This document shows, piece by piece, positions 1 to 9,229 of a DNA stretch of 64,000 nt (its first letter is position 1; the number at the start of each line of letters is the position of its first letter). The stretch is from CAVTQZ01 sp963737015 (GTDB lineage Bacteria > Actinomycetota > Acidimicrobiia > Acidimicrobiales > UBA8190): the NCBI GenBank assembly GCA_963737015.1, contig CAVTQZ010000001.1, positions 806,001 to 870,000 of the forward strand, in the 5' to 3' direction. Both the position numbers and the translations under genes were made by a program. The notes below the pieces were generated by a model, which was not told where the DNA came from, did no database searches, and saw only the letters and a program-made list of their open reading frames with translations.

Positions 1-21
1 GCCAGGCCTGAGCGGCCTCCA

Positions 22-81
22 CGGTGGGAGTTGCATGAACATCCGGTGGGAGTTGCATGAATATGCAGCGCCACGTATAAA
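22..81 (+). promoter_or_regulatory. argC promoter with tandem ArgR (ARG box) operators
   Basis: Two copies of an 18-bp repeat (22-39 and 44-61) lie 22 bp apart, two helical turns, as usual for paired ARG boxes. The downstream copy forms a near palindrome TTGCAT-GAAT-ATGCAG (53-68); the upstream copy keeps only its left half (31-46). The same TTGCAT (53-58) is a plausible -35, followed after 17 bp by TATAAA (76-81) and, 8 nt later, the argC ATG. ArgR bound here would cover the -35, so arginine-dependent repression is expected; argR is in the cluster it would control. The transcript is probably leaderless. Confidence 0.75.
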
Positions 82-89
82 CTTGCGCG

Positions 90-1094
90 ATGCAAGTGGG
101 AGTCCTTGGTGCCTCGGGCTACGCCGGGGCGGAGCTCCTGAGGCTCTGCGCGGGGCATCCGGAGCTCGAAGTCGTGTTCGCGGGGGCCGAGACCCAGGCC
201 GGTCGGCGCGTGTCGGAGCTCTATCCGTCGTTGGCTGCGGCGTACCCTTCGCTCGAGTTCGCGCGAGTTGAAGCCGGGGAGATCGAAGGTCTCGACCTCT
301 TGTTCCTCGCGCTCCCGCATGGGCAGTCACAGGAGCTCGTGCCCGTGCTCGTGGACCGGGTGAAGGTGCTCGTCGACCTTTCGGCTGACTTCAGGATCGA
401 CAGCACGTCGTACGCGCAGTGGTACGGACGAGAACATGGATCGCCGCAGCTGATCGATCGCTTCGTCTGCGGACTGCCCGAGCTCTATCGCGCCGAGTTG
501 CAAGGGGCGCACCTGGTGGCGGTCCCCGGCTGTTATCCGACCGCAGCGTGTCTCGCCCTCGCGCCCCTGGTCAAAAACGGGGTGATCGAACCAGCAGGCG
601 TGGTCGTGGATGCCGCGAGCGGTGTCTCAGGCGCCGGCCGCAAGCTCGATCACGCCACGCAATTCAACACAGTGGACGAAGACTTCACCGCGTACGGCCT
701 GCTCGATCATCGGCACACTCCCGAGATGGAGCGGTTGACCGGAGCGCAGGTCGTCTTCACCCCGCACCTCGCGCCGATGAACCGCGGGATCCTCGCAACC
801 TGCTACGGACGAGCGACAGGGACCGGCGCGGACGCGCTGACGGTGCTCCGAGATGCCTACCGGGACGAGCCGTTCGTGGTCGTCGCTGAAGCCCCCCCGT
901 CGACCAAAGCGACACTCGGTTCCAACTGCGCACACCTGACCGCTCGTAACGACCCCCGTACGGGATGGGTCGTCTCGATCTGCGCCATCGACAATTTGGT
1001 GAAGGGCGCGGCGGGCCAGGCTCTCCAGTGCGCCAACATCGTTCACGGCTTCCCCGAGACGCTCGGACTGCCGGTGGCAGGGGTGTACCCGTGA
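90..1094 (+). CDS. argC: N-acetyl-gamma-glutamyl-phosphate reductase
   Basis: Third step of arginine synthesis: NADPH-dependent reduction of N-acetylglutamyl phosphate to the semialdehyde, in the cytosol. The 334-aa protein has the usual family length. It begins with the nucleotide-binding loop GASGYAG (residues 7-13) and carries the catalytic cysteine in VPGCYPTA (Cys148). The ATG at 90 sits 8 nt after a -10 box with no room for a Shine-Dalgarno site, so translation probably starts on a leaderless mRNA. It is first gene of an eight-gene arginine cluster and its TGA overlaps the argJ GTG. Identity is secure from motifs and context. Confidence 0.96.
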   Translation: MQVGVLGASGYAGAELLRLCAGHPELEVVFAGAETQAGRRVSELYPSLAAAYPSLEFARVEAGEIEGLDLLFLALPHGQSQELVPVLVDRVKVLVDLSADFRIDSTSYAQWYGREHGSPQLIDRFVCGLPELYRAELQGAHLVAVPGCYPTAACLALAPLVKNGVIEPAGVVVDAASGVSGAGRKLDHATQFNTVDEDFTAYGLLDHRHTPEMERLTGAQVVFTPHLAPMNRGILATCYGRATGTGADALTVLRDAYRDEPFVVVAEAPPSTKATLGSNCAHLTARNDPRTGWVVSICAIDNLVKGAAGQALQCANIVHGFPETLGLPVAGVYP

Positions 1095-2263
1095 GCGTTA
1101 CAGCACCAGCCGGTTTCGCGGCGACCGGTGTCGCCTGCGGAATAAAGCAGTCCGGGGACCTGGACCTCGCTTTGTTGGCGACTTCCGACAGGAAGGCTGT
1201 TCCGGCAGCGGCGGTCTTCACGACGAACAAGGCGACCGCGGCTCCGGTCGTCGTGAGCCGAGATCACCTCCTCTCCACACGTGGCAGGGCGGCGGCGGTC
1301 GTGGTGTCGAGCGGAAACGCGAACGCGGCGACCGGTTCGGCGGGCGAGACGGACGCTGAAAGCATCTGTGGATTGGTCGGCGCCGGTCTCGGCGTGGCGC
1401 CTGGAGAGGTGCTCATCTGCCAGACAGGTCTCATCGGGATCCCGTTGCCTATGCCGAAGATCGAGGGAGGTATCGGAGCCCTCGTCGCCTCCCTCGGGAC
1501 AGGGCCAGAAGCAGCCGGCCTCGCAGCCTCCGCGATGATGACCACCGACACCTTCCGCAAGGAGGTCGTGGTCGAAGCCCAGGGCTACCGAATAGGCGCA
1601 ATGGCGAAGGGTGCGGCGATGCTCGCGCCGGATCTCGCAACGATGCTCGCAGTGCTGACCACCGATGCGCGCTGTGAACCGGCGGAGCTCGCCGCTGCCT
1701 TGAGAGACGCCGTGGAGCGCACTTTCAACCGGATGACTCTCGACGGGTGCACCTCGACCAACGACACGGTCGTTGCTCTCGCCAGTGGCAGAAGTGGTGT
1801 CGGGCCCTCCGAGAAGGAACTGGGCGTGGCTCTCGAGGAGGCCTGCGGATCGCTCGCTGCGATGATGGCAGCAGACGCCGAAGGAGGCACGAAGGTGGCG
1901 AGGATCACGGTGCGGGGAGCAGTCTCCGAAGAAGACGCCCACCTCGCTGCCCGACGGGTGGCGGAGTCGTCACTCGTCAAGTGCTCTCTGAACGGAGAGG
2001 ATCCCTACTGGGGCAGGATCGTGAGCGAGCTCGGCTCCTCAGGTGCCCACTTCGATCCGCAGAAGGTCGAGGTCTGCTACGGAGGAGTGACCGTGTGCCG
2101 AGCCGGTATCGCCTGCGCGCACGACTCCGGTCTCCTTCAGCAGCACTTGAAAGGCGATGCGATCGAGATCGTCTGTGACCTCGGGCTCGGCGCGGCATCG
2201 GCTTCGGTGTTGAGCTGCGACCTCGGATACGGCTACATCGACGAGAACCGGACGACCTCGTGA
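1091..2263 (+). CDS. argJ: Bifunctional glutamate N-acetyltransferase / ornithine acetyltransferase
   Basis: Recycles the acetyl group from N-acetylornithine to glutamate, closing the acetyl cycle; bifunctional members also use acetyl-CoA. The GTG at 1091 overlaps the argC stop (GTGA), giving 390 aa, the normal size. The self-cleavage site that makes the alpha and beta chains is visible as KGAAMLAPDLATML: cleavage is expected between Ala183 and Thr184, and the freed Thr is the nucleophile. The commoner PNMATML is PDLATML here, a mild change outside the Ala-Thr pair. No argA or argE is present, which fits the cyclic pathway. Confidence 0.95.
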   Translation: MSVTAPAGFAATGVACGIKQSGDLDLALLATSDRKAVPAAAVFTTNKATAAPVVVSRDHLLSTRGRAAAVVVSSGNANAATGSAGETDAESICGLVGAGLGVAPGEVLICQTGLIGIPLPMPKIEGGIGALVASLGTGPEAAGLAASAMMTTDTFRKEVVVEAQGYRIGAMAKGAAMLAPDLATMLAVLTTDARCEPAELAAALRDAVERTFNRMTLDGCTSTNDTVVALASGRSGVGPSEKELGVALEEACGSLAAMMAADAEGGTKVARITVRGAVSEEDAHLAARRVAESSLVKCSLNGEDPYWGRIVSELGSSGAHFDPQKVEVCYGGVTVCRAGIACAHDSGLLQQHLKGDAIEIVCDLGLGAASASVLSCDLGYGYIDENRTTS

Positions 2264-3243
2264 GCTCGCAGGTTTCGGTGACAACCAGTCGAGCGGGCCA
2301 GCCGGCGAAGGCCTCCGGAGCACCGGAGAAGGCCTCGGTACTGGTCGAGGCGCTCCCGTATATAAGGCGCTTCTGGGGAAAGATCGTCGTCGTCAAGTAC
2401 GGGGGCAACGCCCTCGCACGGGGTGAGGGCTCCGAGCGTGTGTCGGAGCGCGCATCTGCATCAGAAGGCGCTGTCGACGACCGGAGCTTTGCCGACAGCC
2501 TGGCTTCTTTCGCAGAGGACGTCGTCCTGATGCGCAGTGTGGGGATGTTGCCCGTCGTGGTCCACGGCGGCGGCCCCCAGATAGGCGACCTCATGGTGAG
2601 GCTCGGGAAGGTCCCGGAGTTCCGTGACGGCATGCGTGTCACGGACGCGGAGACCCTCGAGATAGCTCGCATGGTCCTCGTCGGAAAGATCAACCGTGAG
2701 ATCGTCTCGGCCATGAACGTCCACGGCCCGCTCGCGGTCGGATTGTCGGGCGAAGACGCAAACCTGATGACGGCAGCGCCTCGCCCGGGCGCGCTCGGCT
2801 TCGTGGGGGACGTGAAGGTCGTCGAACCTTCGATGCTCCAACGCCTGCTCGCCCAGGGTCTGATACCGGTCGTGGCGACCGTGGCCGCCGACAGCACCGG
2901 CCAGGCCTACAACATCAACGCCGACGCCGTGGCCGGGGCGCTCGCCGTGGCGCTAGAGGCGGAGAAGCTCGTGTTCCTCACCGACACCGAGGGCCTGAAG
3001 GCTGATCCCGAGTCCCCGGGCCCGCTCCTTCGCACTGTGACGGCGGCTGAAATCGACGCGATGGTGGCGTCTGGGAAGGCCGCCGGCGGCATGATCCCGA
3101 AAGTGGAAGCGTGCGCGAGCGCCGTGCGCGCCGGGGTGATGCGCGCGCACATTCTGGACGGACGGATCCCCCATGCTCTTTTGTTGGAGGTGTTCACGGA
3201 CGAAGGGATCGGGACGATGGTGAGCGCTCAGGAGCCCGCGTGA
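2260..3243 (+). CDS. argB: Acetylglutamate kinase
   Basis: Phosphorylates N-acetylglutamate, the usual feedback-controlled step of the cyclic pathway. The GTG at 2260 overlaps the argJ stop by 4 nt. KYGGNA (46-51) and HGGGPQI (102-108) mark the ATP and substrate sites of the amino-acid kinase fold, and NINADAVAG lies near the C-terminus. At 327 aa it is longer than the usual 290-300: there is a roughly 24-residue Ser/Glu/Arg-rich insertion between KYGGNA and the SFAEDVVLM helix, plus a polar N-terminal extension of the kind linked to arginine-sensitive forms. Function is not in doubt; the insertion's role is unknown. Confidence 0.95.
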   Translation: MSSQVSVTTSRAGQPAKASGAPEKASVLVEALPYIRRFWGKIVVVKYGGNALARGEGSERVSERASASEGAVDDRSFADSLASFAEDVVLMRSVGMLPVVVHGGGPQIGDLMVRLGKVPEFRDGMRVTDAETLEIARMVLVGKINREIVSAMNVHGPLAVGLSGEDANLMTAAPRPGALGFVGDVKVVEPSMLQRLLAQGLIPVVATVAADSTGQAYNINADAVAGALAVALEAEKLVFLTDTEGLKADPESPGPLLRTVTAAEIDAMVASGKAAGGMIPKVEACASAVRAGVMRAHILDGRIPHALLLEVFTDEGIGTMVSAQEPA

Positions 3244-4442
3244 CGACGACGCACGGTTCGGTCGACCGAAGCGCTCTCATGAGCACGTATCCCGAACCGC
3301 CGGTCACCTTCGCGCGTGGAGAGGGAACGATCCTGTGGGACACCGAGGGCGCAAGATACCTCGACTTCCTTTCAGGGCTGGCCGTCACTTCCCTGGGTCA
3401 TTCGCATCCCGCTGTCGCGGACGCGATCGCGTCGCAGGCGCGCACGTTGTTGCACGTCTCCAACCTGTACGGCAACGTGCTCGCTCCGGATGTGGCGGCC
3501 ACGATCGACCGTCTCATCGGAAGCGATCATGCCCGGCAGGGGGGACAGGTGTTCTTCTGCAATTCCGGCGCCGAAGCCAACGAGTGCGCCTTCAAACTCG
3601 CACGGAAGTGGGCCGGGCCGGGGCGCTACGTGGTCGTGAGCACCTGGGAGTCGTTTCACGGGCGCACGCTCGCGACACTGCACGCGACAGGTCAGCCGAC
3701 GAAGCACATCCCGTTCGCGCCTCTGCCCGAGGGCTTCGAGCACGTCCCGTACGACGACCTGGAGGCCCTCGATGCAGCGTGCGAACGCACAGCCGCAGCC
3801 GCCGTCATCGTCGAGCCGATCCAGGGAGAGGCCGGTGTCGTGGTTCCGTCTTCGGACTACATGAGGGGAGTGAGGACGATCTGCAACGAGCGCAACGCCC
3901 TCTTGATCGCAGACGAGGTGCAGACGGGGCTCGGTCGCACCGGCCTCTGGTTCGGGTTCCAGCACAGCGGCGTCGCGCCTGACGTCGTCACTCTCGCCAA
4001 GGCGCTCGGCAACGGTGTTCCCATCGGGGCGTGCTGGGCCCGCGTGGAGGTCGCGGCCGCGTTCGGACCGGGCGACCATGCAACCACCTTCGGAGGCCAG
4101 CCACTCGCGTGTGCGGCGGCCGCGGCCACGTTGGAGGTGATGCAGGCCGTCGACGCGCCCGAGCTTGCGAGGCGCGCGGGAGAGAGGCTGAAGGGCGCCC
4201 TGTCACGCTTGGAGCACGTGAGCTCGGTGCGTGGCAGCGGTTTGTTGCTCGGCGCCGCACTCAGGGACGGGCGGGCGAACGAGGTGTCGGCGGCTTCGTT
4301 GTGCCGTGGCCTCGTCGTGAACGCGCCCCGCGTGGACACGATCCGTTTCGCGCCTCCATTGTTGGTTTCGGACGCCGAGATCGACGAGGCTGTCTCGATC
4401 TTCTCCGATGCGACCTGCGAGGTCCACGGGGCCGCAGCATGA
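3240..4442 (+). CDS. argD: Acetylornithine aminotransferase
   Basis: PLP-dependent transamination of N-acetylglutamate semialdehyde with glutamate; it may also serve lysine synthesis. The GTG at 3240 overlaps the argB stop and gives 400 aa; an in-frame ATG at 3279 would remove 13 residues and is a possible alternative. Class III aminotransferase features are clear: NSGAEANECA (phosphate contact, about 108-117), EPIQGEAG (about 192-199), ADEVQTGLGRTG, and the PLP lysine in LAKALGNG (Lys254). Position between argB and argF supports ArgD rather than another omega-aminotransferase. Confidence 0.94.
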   Translation: MTTTHGSVDRSALMSTYPEPPVTFARGEGTILWDTEGARYLDFLSGLAVTSLGHSHPAVADAIASQARTLLHVSNLYGNVLAPDVAATIDRLIGSDHARQGGQVFFCNSGAEANECAFKLARKWAGPGRYVVVSTWESFHGRTLATLHATGQPTKHIPFAPLPEGFEHVPYDDLEALDAACERTAAAAVIVEPIQGEAGVVVPSSDYMRGVRTICNERNALLIADEVQTGLGRTGLWFGFQHSGVAPDVVTLAKALGNGVPIGACWARVEVAAAFGPGDHATTFGGQPLACAAAAATLEVMQAVDAPELARRAGERLKGALSRLEHVSSVRGSGLLLGAALRDGRANEVSAASLCRGLVVNAPRVDTIRFAPPLLVSDAEIDEAVSIFSDATCEVHGAAA

Positions 4443-5383
4443 CACGCAATTTCCTGGACGTTGACGATCTCTCGTGCGCCGAGCTCGAAGAGGTCCTCGC
4501 TCTCGCCACGAGCCCGATCGACGAATTGCGGTCACCGCTGACGGGAAAGGGTGTCGCGCTCGTCTTCGAGAAACCCTCGGCGCGCACCCGCAGCTCCACT
4601 GACCTCGCCGTCATGCAACTCGGCGGTCACCCGGTCTACATCGGGGCGGCAGAAGTCGGAATCGACCGACGCGAGACCGCGGAGGACGTGGCGCGGACCC
4701 TGGCCTGTTACCACGCGATGATCTGCGCACGCGTCATGGACCACGAGGTTCTCGTCCGGATGACGAGCGCACTCTCGACGCACGGTACGGGCGTGCCGGT
4801 CGTGAACCTCTTGTCCGACGAGGCGCACCCCTGCCAGGCCCTGGCGGATCTCCTCACCGTGCGCGAGGTGTTCGGGGACCTCGGTGGAAGGACCATCGCG
4901 TATGTCGGCGATGCCAACAACGTGTGGCGATCCCTGTGCCTGGCTGCGGCGATGATGGGGGTCCGAATGCGCACCGCCGCTCCCGACGGGTACGGCCCGG
5001 ACGCCGACGACATAGAGAGGATCGTCCGTCTCGGGGGCGAGATCGAATTGACCGATGATCCTGCCGAAGCAGCTACGGGTGCGGACGTCTTGTACACCGA
5101 CGTGTGGACGTCGATGGGCCAGGAAGAGGAAGCCACGATGCGGCGCAAGGCGTTCGACGGGTACACGATCGACGCGGAGCTCGTTTCACGCGCATCGTCC
5201 GAGGCGATCGTGATGCACTGTCTTCCCGCTCACCGAGGAGAGGAGATAAGCGCTGAGGTCCTCGAGGGCCCGAGGAGCAAGGTTTGGGAACAGGCGGCCA
5301 ACCGCATGAACGCAGTTCGCGGGTTGCTCGCGTGGCTGGTCGCTGTGAACGATGCTCGGTCGCCCGGAGGTGCAGGACTTTGA
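4439..5383 (+). CDS. argF: Ornithine carbamoyltransferase
   Basis: Makes citrulline from ornithine and carbamoyl phosphate. The ATG at 4439 overlaps the argD stop (ATGA) and gives 314 aa, typical for the anabolic enzyme. The carbamoyl-phosphate loop is SARTR (47-51; most relatives have STRTR), followed by HPCQALADLL, the DVWTSMGQE ornithine-binding segment and the C-terminal HCLPAHRGEE motif with the catalytic cysteine. Its location in the anabolic cluster argues against a catabolic role. Its stop overlaps the TTG proposed as the argR start. Confidence 0.95.
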   Translation: MTRNFLDVDDLSCAELEEVLALATSPIDELRSPLTGKGVALVFEKPSARTRSSTDLAVMQLGGHPVYIGAAEVGIDRRETAEDVARTLACYHAMICARVMDHEVLVRMTSALSTHGTGVPVVNLLSDEAHPCQALADLLTVREVFGDLGGRTIAYVGDANNVWRSLCLAAAMMGVRMRTAAPDGYGPDADDIERIVRLGGEIELTDDPAEAATGADVLYTDVWTSMGQEEEATMRRKAFDGYTIDAELVSRASSEAIVMHCLPAHRGEEISAEVLEGPRSKVWEQAANRMNAVRGLLAWLVAVNDARSPGGAGL

Positions 5384-5946
5384 CGAGGATCGGCAAGACG
5401 CAACGTCAGCACCGTGTAGCGCGGATTCTCGAGACCCACGCGGTCGGCAGTCAGGCGCAGATCGTCGCCTTGCTGGCCGAGGAAGGTTTGGAGGCGACCC
5501 AAACGACGGTCTCACGCGACCTCGAGGAGCTCGGCGCCCTGAAGGTGCGCGTTCCGGGGGGCGAGACCGTCTACGCGCTGCCCGAGCTTCCGGTTCACCA
5601 GGTGGCTCCCGAGGACCACCTTCGGCGCGTGCTCGGGGAGTGGGTGGTGGAGGTGGCGCATTCGCACAACCTTGTGGTGGTCCGTACCCCTCCCGGCTCG
5701 GCCCACGTCGTCGGCTCCGCGCTCGATCGCAGCTCGTTCGAAGGCGTGATAGGTACCGTGGCGGGTGACGACACGGTCCTCGTTGTAGCCGGCGAGGAGG
5801 TCGGGGGCGCACACGTGGCGGCGCGCATCGGATGGCTCGCAGGGATACTCGACGACGCAGCGGCCTCCCGCGACGGCTCCGCGCACGACGGAGGGTTAAC
5901 TGTGGGCGCAACGGGATCGGAGTCCGGACGAAACGGAGCACGATGA
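5380..5946 (+). CDS. argR: Arginine repressor
   Basis: Hexameric arginine-responsive repressor. The proposed start is TTG at 5380 (TTGA overlap with the argF stop), giving a 188-aa protein beginning (M)TRIGKTQRQH, which matches the usual ArgR N-terminus. The winged-helix DNA-binding half contains SQAQIVALL and TQTTVSRDLEELGALK; the C-terminal hexamerisation and arginine-binding half contains GSAHVVGSALD and GTVAGDDTVLVV. The C-terminus is extended by a low-complexity tail of about 35 residues. It lies inside the cluster it presumably controls through the boxes before argC. The TTG start is inferred from overlap geometry and homology. Confidence 0.92.
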   Translation: MTRIGKTQRQHRVARILETHAVGSQAQIVALLAEEGLEATQTTVSRDLEELGALKVRVPGGETVYALPELPVHQVAPEDHLRRVLGEWVVEVAHSHNLVVVRTPPGSAHVVGSALDRSSFEGVIGTVAGDDTVLVVAGEEVGGAHVAARIGWLAGILDDAAASRDGSAHDGGLTVGATGSESGRNGAR

Positions 5947-7136
5947 CGGCCAAGAGGGTGGTGCTCGCATACAGCGGTGGCCTCGACACTTCGGTCGCCG
6001 TGAAATGGCTCGGTGAGGAGACCGGCGCAGACGTCGTGGCCGTGGCGGTGGACGTCGGCCAGCCCGAGGACTTCGAGAAGGTACGCGCGAGGGCTCTCGT
6101 GGCCGGGGCCGTCGAGTCGGTCGTGGTGGACGCCCGGCGCGAGATGGCGGAGGACTTCGTAGCGCCTGCCATATTCGCAAATGCGCTCTACGAAGGGCGG
6201 TACCCGCTCGTCTCCGCACTTTCGCGACCGGTCATCGTGCGTCACCTCGTGGACCAGGCGAGAACACACGGAGCCGACGCGGTCGCGCATGGGTGCACGG
6301 GAAAGGGCAACGATCAGGTTCGCTTCGAGGTTGGGGTGCGGGCACTCGCACCGGGCCTCGACATCCTCGCGCCCGCTCGCACCTGGGGCATGACGCGCGC
6401 CGATTGCGTCGACTACGCCATCAAGTACCAGATACCGGTCGAGGCAACCAAGGAGAAGATCTATTCGATCGACGAGAACCTCTGGGGGCGCGCGATCGAA
6501 TGCGGGGTGATCGAGAACCCGTGGACCCGGCCCCCCGAGGACCCGTTCACCATGACACGTCCGGCCGAGAGTGAGCCGCGTGAGGTCGTGGTCGGTTTCG
6601 AGGGCGGGGTGCCGTCGAGCATCGACGGCACGAGCATGCCGCTCACCCAATTGATCGAACGTCTGAACGCGCTCGTGGGGTCATACGGGTGGGGCCGCGT
6701 CGACATGGTCGAGAACAGGCGCGTCGGCATAAAGAGCCGCGAGGTCTACGAATGCCCGGCGGCCCTCGCTCTCATCCTCGCCCACCGTGATCTCGAGGGT
6801 CTCACGCTCGAGCGCGACGTCTCACACGAGAAGGCACGGCTCGAGCCTCGGTGGGCCGAGCTCGTCTACGACGGCATGTGGTTCTCACCGCTTCGCGAGG
6901 CGATCGATGCCTTTTTCGCATCAACGCAACGGCACGTCACGGGGGAGGTGCGTCTGGCTCTCAGTGCGGGCAGCTGCATCGTCGCGGGAAGGCGCAGTCC
7001 CGTCTCGCTCTACGACCACGGCCTCGCGACTTACGACGCTGAAGATACGTTCGACCACTCGGACGCCGAGGGCTTCGTGCGTCTATGGGGCCTGGGTCTG
7101 GCCACGTGGTCGGCCAAACAAGGGGGGAACGGCTAG
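5943..7136 (+). CDS. argG: Argininosuccinate synthase
   Basis: ATP-dependent condensation of citrulline and aspartate. The ATG at 5943 overlaps the argR stop; 397 aa is the usual length. The PP-loop AYSGGLDTS (9-17) binds ATP, and GCTGKGNDQVRFE (citrulline/aspartate site) and YSIDENLWGR are family signatures. The TAG stop is followed directly by the argH ATG with no gap, so the two are probably translationally coupled. Confidence 0.96.
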   Translation: MTAKRVVLAYSGGLDTSVAVKWLGEETGADVVAVAVDVGQPEDFEKVRARALVAGAVESVVVDARREMAEDFVAPAIFANALYEGRYPLVSALSRPVIVRHLVDQARTHGADAVAHGCTGKGNDQVRFEVGVRALAPGLDILAPARTWGMTRADCVDYAIKYQIPVEATKEKIYSIDENLWGRAIECGVIENPWTRPPEDPFTMTRPAESEPREVVVGFEGGVPSSIDGTSMPLTQLIERLNALVGSYGWGRVDMVENRRVGIKSREVYECPAALALILAHRDLEGLTLERDVSHEKARLEPRWAELVYDGMWFSPLREAIDAFFASTQRHVTGEVRLALSAGSCIVAGRRSPVSLYDHGLATYDAEDTFDHSDAEGFVRLWGLGLATWSAKQGGNG

Positions 7137-8564
7137 ATGACCTTGTGGGAGGGACGCCTCGGCGGAACCGCCGAGGAGGTCATGCACTTCACCGCGAGCA
7201 TCTCCTTCGACCGCCGTCTGGCGGTCGACGATCTCACAGGTTCACGTGCGCACGTGCGTGGGCTCGAGCGGGCGGGCGTTCTCACTCACGAGGAGGTTGC
7301 AATCCTTCTGGCGGCGCTCGATCGTGTCGACGAGGAGCTGGCCTCGGGGGGATTCGTGTTCCACCCGGAGGACGAGGACATCCACACCGCGGTCGAAAGA
7401 AGAGTCACGGAGATCGCCGGTGATGTCGGCGCAAAGTTGCACACGGGACGCAGTCGCAACGACCAGGTGGCAATCGATCTGCGACTGTGGTCACGGCGCG
7501 AGCTCCTCGGCGTCGGCAGGCTCGTCCTCGAGTTCGAGGAGACGCTGCGCAGAAGGGCCGTCGATGCCGGAGACGTCTACCTGCCGGGCTTCACCCACAT
7601 GCAGAGAGCACAACCGGTTCTGCTGGCGCACCATCTGCTGGCGCATGGTTGGGCGTTGTCCCGGGATGTCGACCGCATCATGGACACCGTGAGCCGCCTG
7701 GACGTGAGCCCGCTCGGGGCCGGGGCGCTGGCAGGATCGTCGCTGCCACTCGATCCCGACATGGTCGCCGACGAGCTCGGCTTCCAGCATCGGTTCGAGA
7801 ACTCGATCGACGCTGTCTCCGACCGGGACTTCATTGCAGAGACACTCTTCGACATCGCGCTCCTCGGGGTGCACCTCTCGCGCCTCGGCGAGGAGATCGT
7901 CTTGTGGTCCTGCGAGGAGTTCGGGTTCGTCGTGCTCGACGACGCATACGCAACCGGGAGCTCGATGCTTCCGCACAAGAAGAACCCGGATGTGGCGGAA
8001 CTGGCGCGAGGCAAGTCTGGAAGGCTCATCGGACACCTCGCAGGTGTGCTAGCGACCCTGAAAGGACTTCCCCTCGCGTACAACCGCGACCTTCAGGAAG
8101 GCACCGAACCGCTCTTCGATGCCGTCGCGCAGGTCGGAGCCGCACTGGTGGCACTCAACGGGCTCGTTTCGAGTGCGACGTTCGTGACGGAGAAAATGCG
8201 TCTGGCAGCCTCCGCTCCCGAAGCAGCGGCGATCGACCTGGCGGAGTGGTTGGTGGAGCGCGGCACGCCGTTTCGCCAGGCGCACGAGCTCGTCGGTTCT
8301 TTGGTGCGCGACTCGGTGCAGCGGGGTGTACCGCTCGCTGAGTTGGTGCACTCACATCCCTCGCTGGGAGACGAAGCGGCTGCCCTGCTCGAGCCGGGCG
8401 TCGCGATCACTCGCCGCACTTCGCCTGGCGGCGCTGGTCCGGTGCCTGTGGCCGAGCAGCTCGAGCGCTTCCGCCAACGCCTGGCATTCGACTCCCAACG
8501 GGTCGCCCACGCCCTCGATCGCGCCACGCGCAGCCGCGCCGGCGCCGCTCGAGAGACCGCTTGA
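7137..8564 (+). CDS. argH: Argininosuccinate lyase
   Basis: Last step of the pathway: splits argininosuccinate into arginine and fumarate. It starts directly after the argG stop and is 475 aa. Fumarase/aspartase superfamily signatures are present: TGRSRNDQVA (about 103-112), the THMQRAQP stretch around 153-160 and GSSMLPHKKNPD (about 274-285), the flexible loop with the catalytic serine. A short Arg/Ala-rich tail follows the conserved domain. Its stop overlaps the TTG start of the downstream glycosylase gene. Confidence 0.96.
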   Translation: MTLWEGRLGGTAEEVMHFTASISFDRRLAVDDLTGSRAHVRGLERAGVLTHEEVAILLAALDRVDEELASGGFVFHPEDEDIHTAVERRVTEIAGDVGAKLHTGRSRNDQVAIDLRLWSRRELLGVGRLVLEFEETLRRRAVDAGDVYLPGFTHMQRAQPVLLAHHLLAHGWALSRDVDRIMDTVSRLDVSPLGAGALAGSSLPLDPDMVADELGFQHRFENSIDAVSDRDFIAETLFDIALLGVHLSRLGEEIVLWSCEEFGFVVLDDAYATGSSMLPHKKNPDVAELARGKSGRLIGHLAGVLATLKGLPLAYNRDLQEGTEPLFDAVAQVGAALVALNGLVSSATFVTEKMRLAASAPEAAAIDLAEWLVERGTPFRQAHELVGSLVRDSVQRGVPLAELVHSHPSLGDEAAALLEPGVAITRRTSPGGAGPVPVAEQLERFRQRLAFDSQRVAHALDRATRSRAGAARETA

Positions 8565-9229
8565 GCCCACGGCGGCGGGTCCTGGCGCGCTCTTTCTATA
8601 GGGGCGATGCCAGGGAGGTCGGGCCGGCCCTCCTGAACAAGCTCGTGGTGGGCCGCGCCAGGGTCGCGAGGATCGTCGAGGTCGAGGCGTATCTCGGGGA
8701 CAGGGACCCCGCCTCCCACGCCTACAGGGGCCCGACCCGCAGAAACGCCACGATGTTCGGGCCGCCCGGATTCCTCTACGTTTATTTCACCTACGGCATG
8801 CACTTCTGTTCGAACGTCGTCTGCGGACCCGCGGGTGTGGCGCAGGCAGTGCTGCTCAGGGCCCTGGCCCCGGTGGACGGCATCGAGCTCATGCGAGCTT
8901 CGAGACGCGCCGGTGTGAGCGACCTGCACCTGGCGAGCGGGCCGGCGAAGCTCTGCCAGGCCATGTCGATCACGGGGGTGGACGACGGGGCGGACCTGGT
9001 GAAAGGCGATCGGGACCTCGTCATCGCGGACGACGGGGTTGAGCCCCCGTCCGAACCGCCGTGCTCTGCGAGGGTGGGGCTGGCGGTGGCGGCGGAGGTG
9101 CCCTGGCGGTGGTGGGTGGAGGGGGACCCCAACGTCTCGAAGGGCCCGATGGCGCGGCGGCCGGCGAGGCGCAAGCGGTCCGCGCGGCCCGGGCCGGGCG
9201 GCGTTGACAGTCGGTACACTCGTCTGTAA
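8561..9229 (+). CDS. 3-methyladenine DNA glycosylase (AAG/MPG family)
   Basis: Base-excision repair enzyme removing alkylated purines. The 222-aa protein shows the family core: the catalytic glutamate in IVEVEAYLGDRDPASHAY and the base-flipping region FGPPGFLYVYFTYGMHFC. The TTG start at 8561 overlaps the argH stop, so the gene is probably the last of the arg transcript without belonging to the pathway. The end of the reading frame (after WWVEGDPNVSKG) is an Arg/Pro/Gly-rich tail whose final codons contain the -35 of the rRNA promoter, so coding and promoter sequence overlap. Confidence 0.88.
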   Translation: MSPRRRVLARSFYRGDAREVGPALLNKLVVGRARVARIVEVEAYLGDRDPASHAYRGPTRRNATMFGPPGFLYVYFTYGMHFCSNVVCGPAGVAQAVLLRALAPVDGIELMRASRRAGVSDLHLASGPAKLCQAMSITGVDDGADLVKGDRDLVIADDGVEPPSEPPCSARVGLAVAAEVPWRWWVEGDPNVSKGPMARRPARRKRSARPGPGGVDSRYTRL

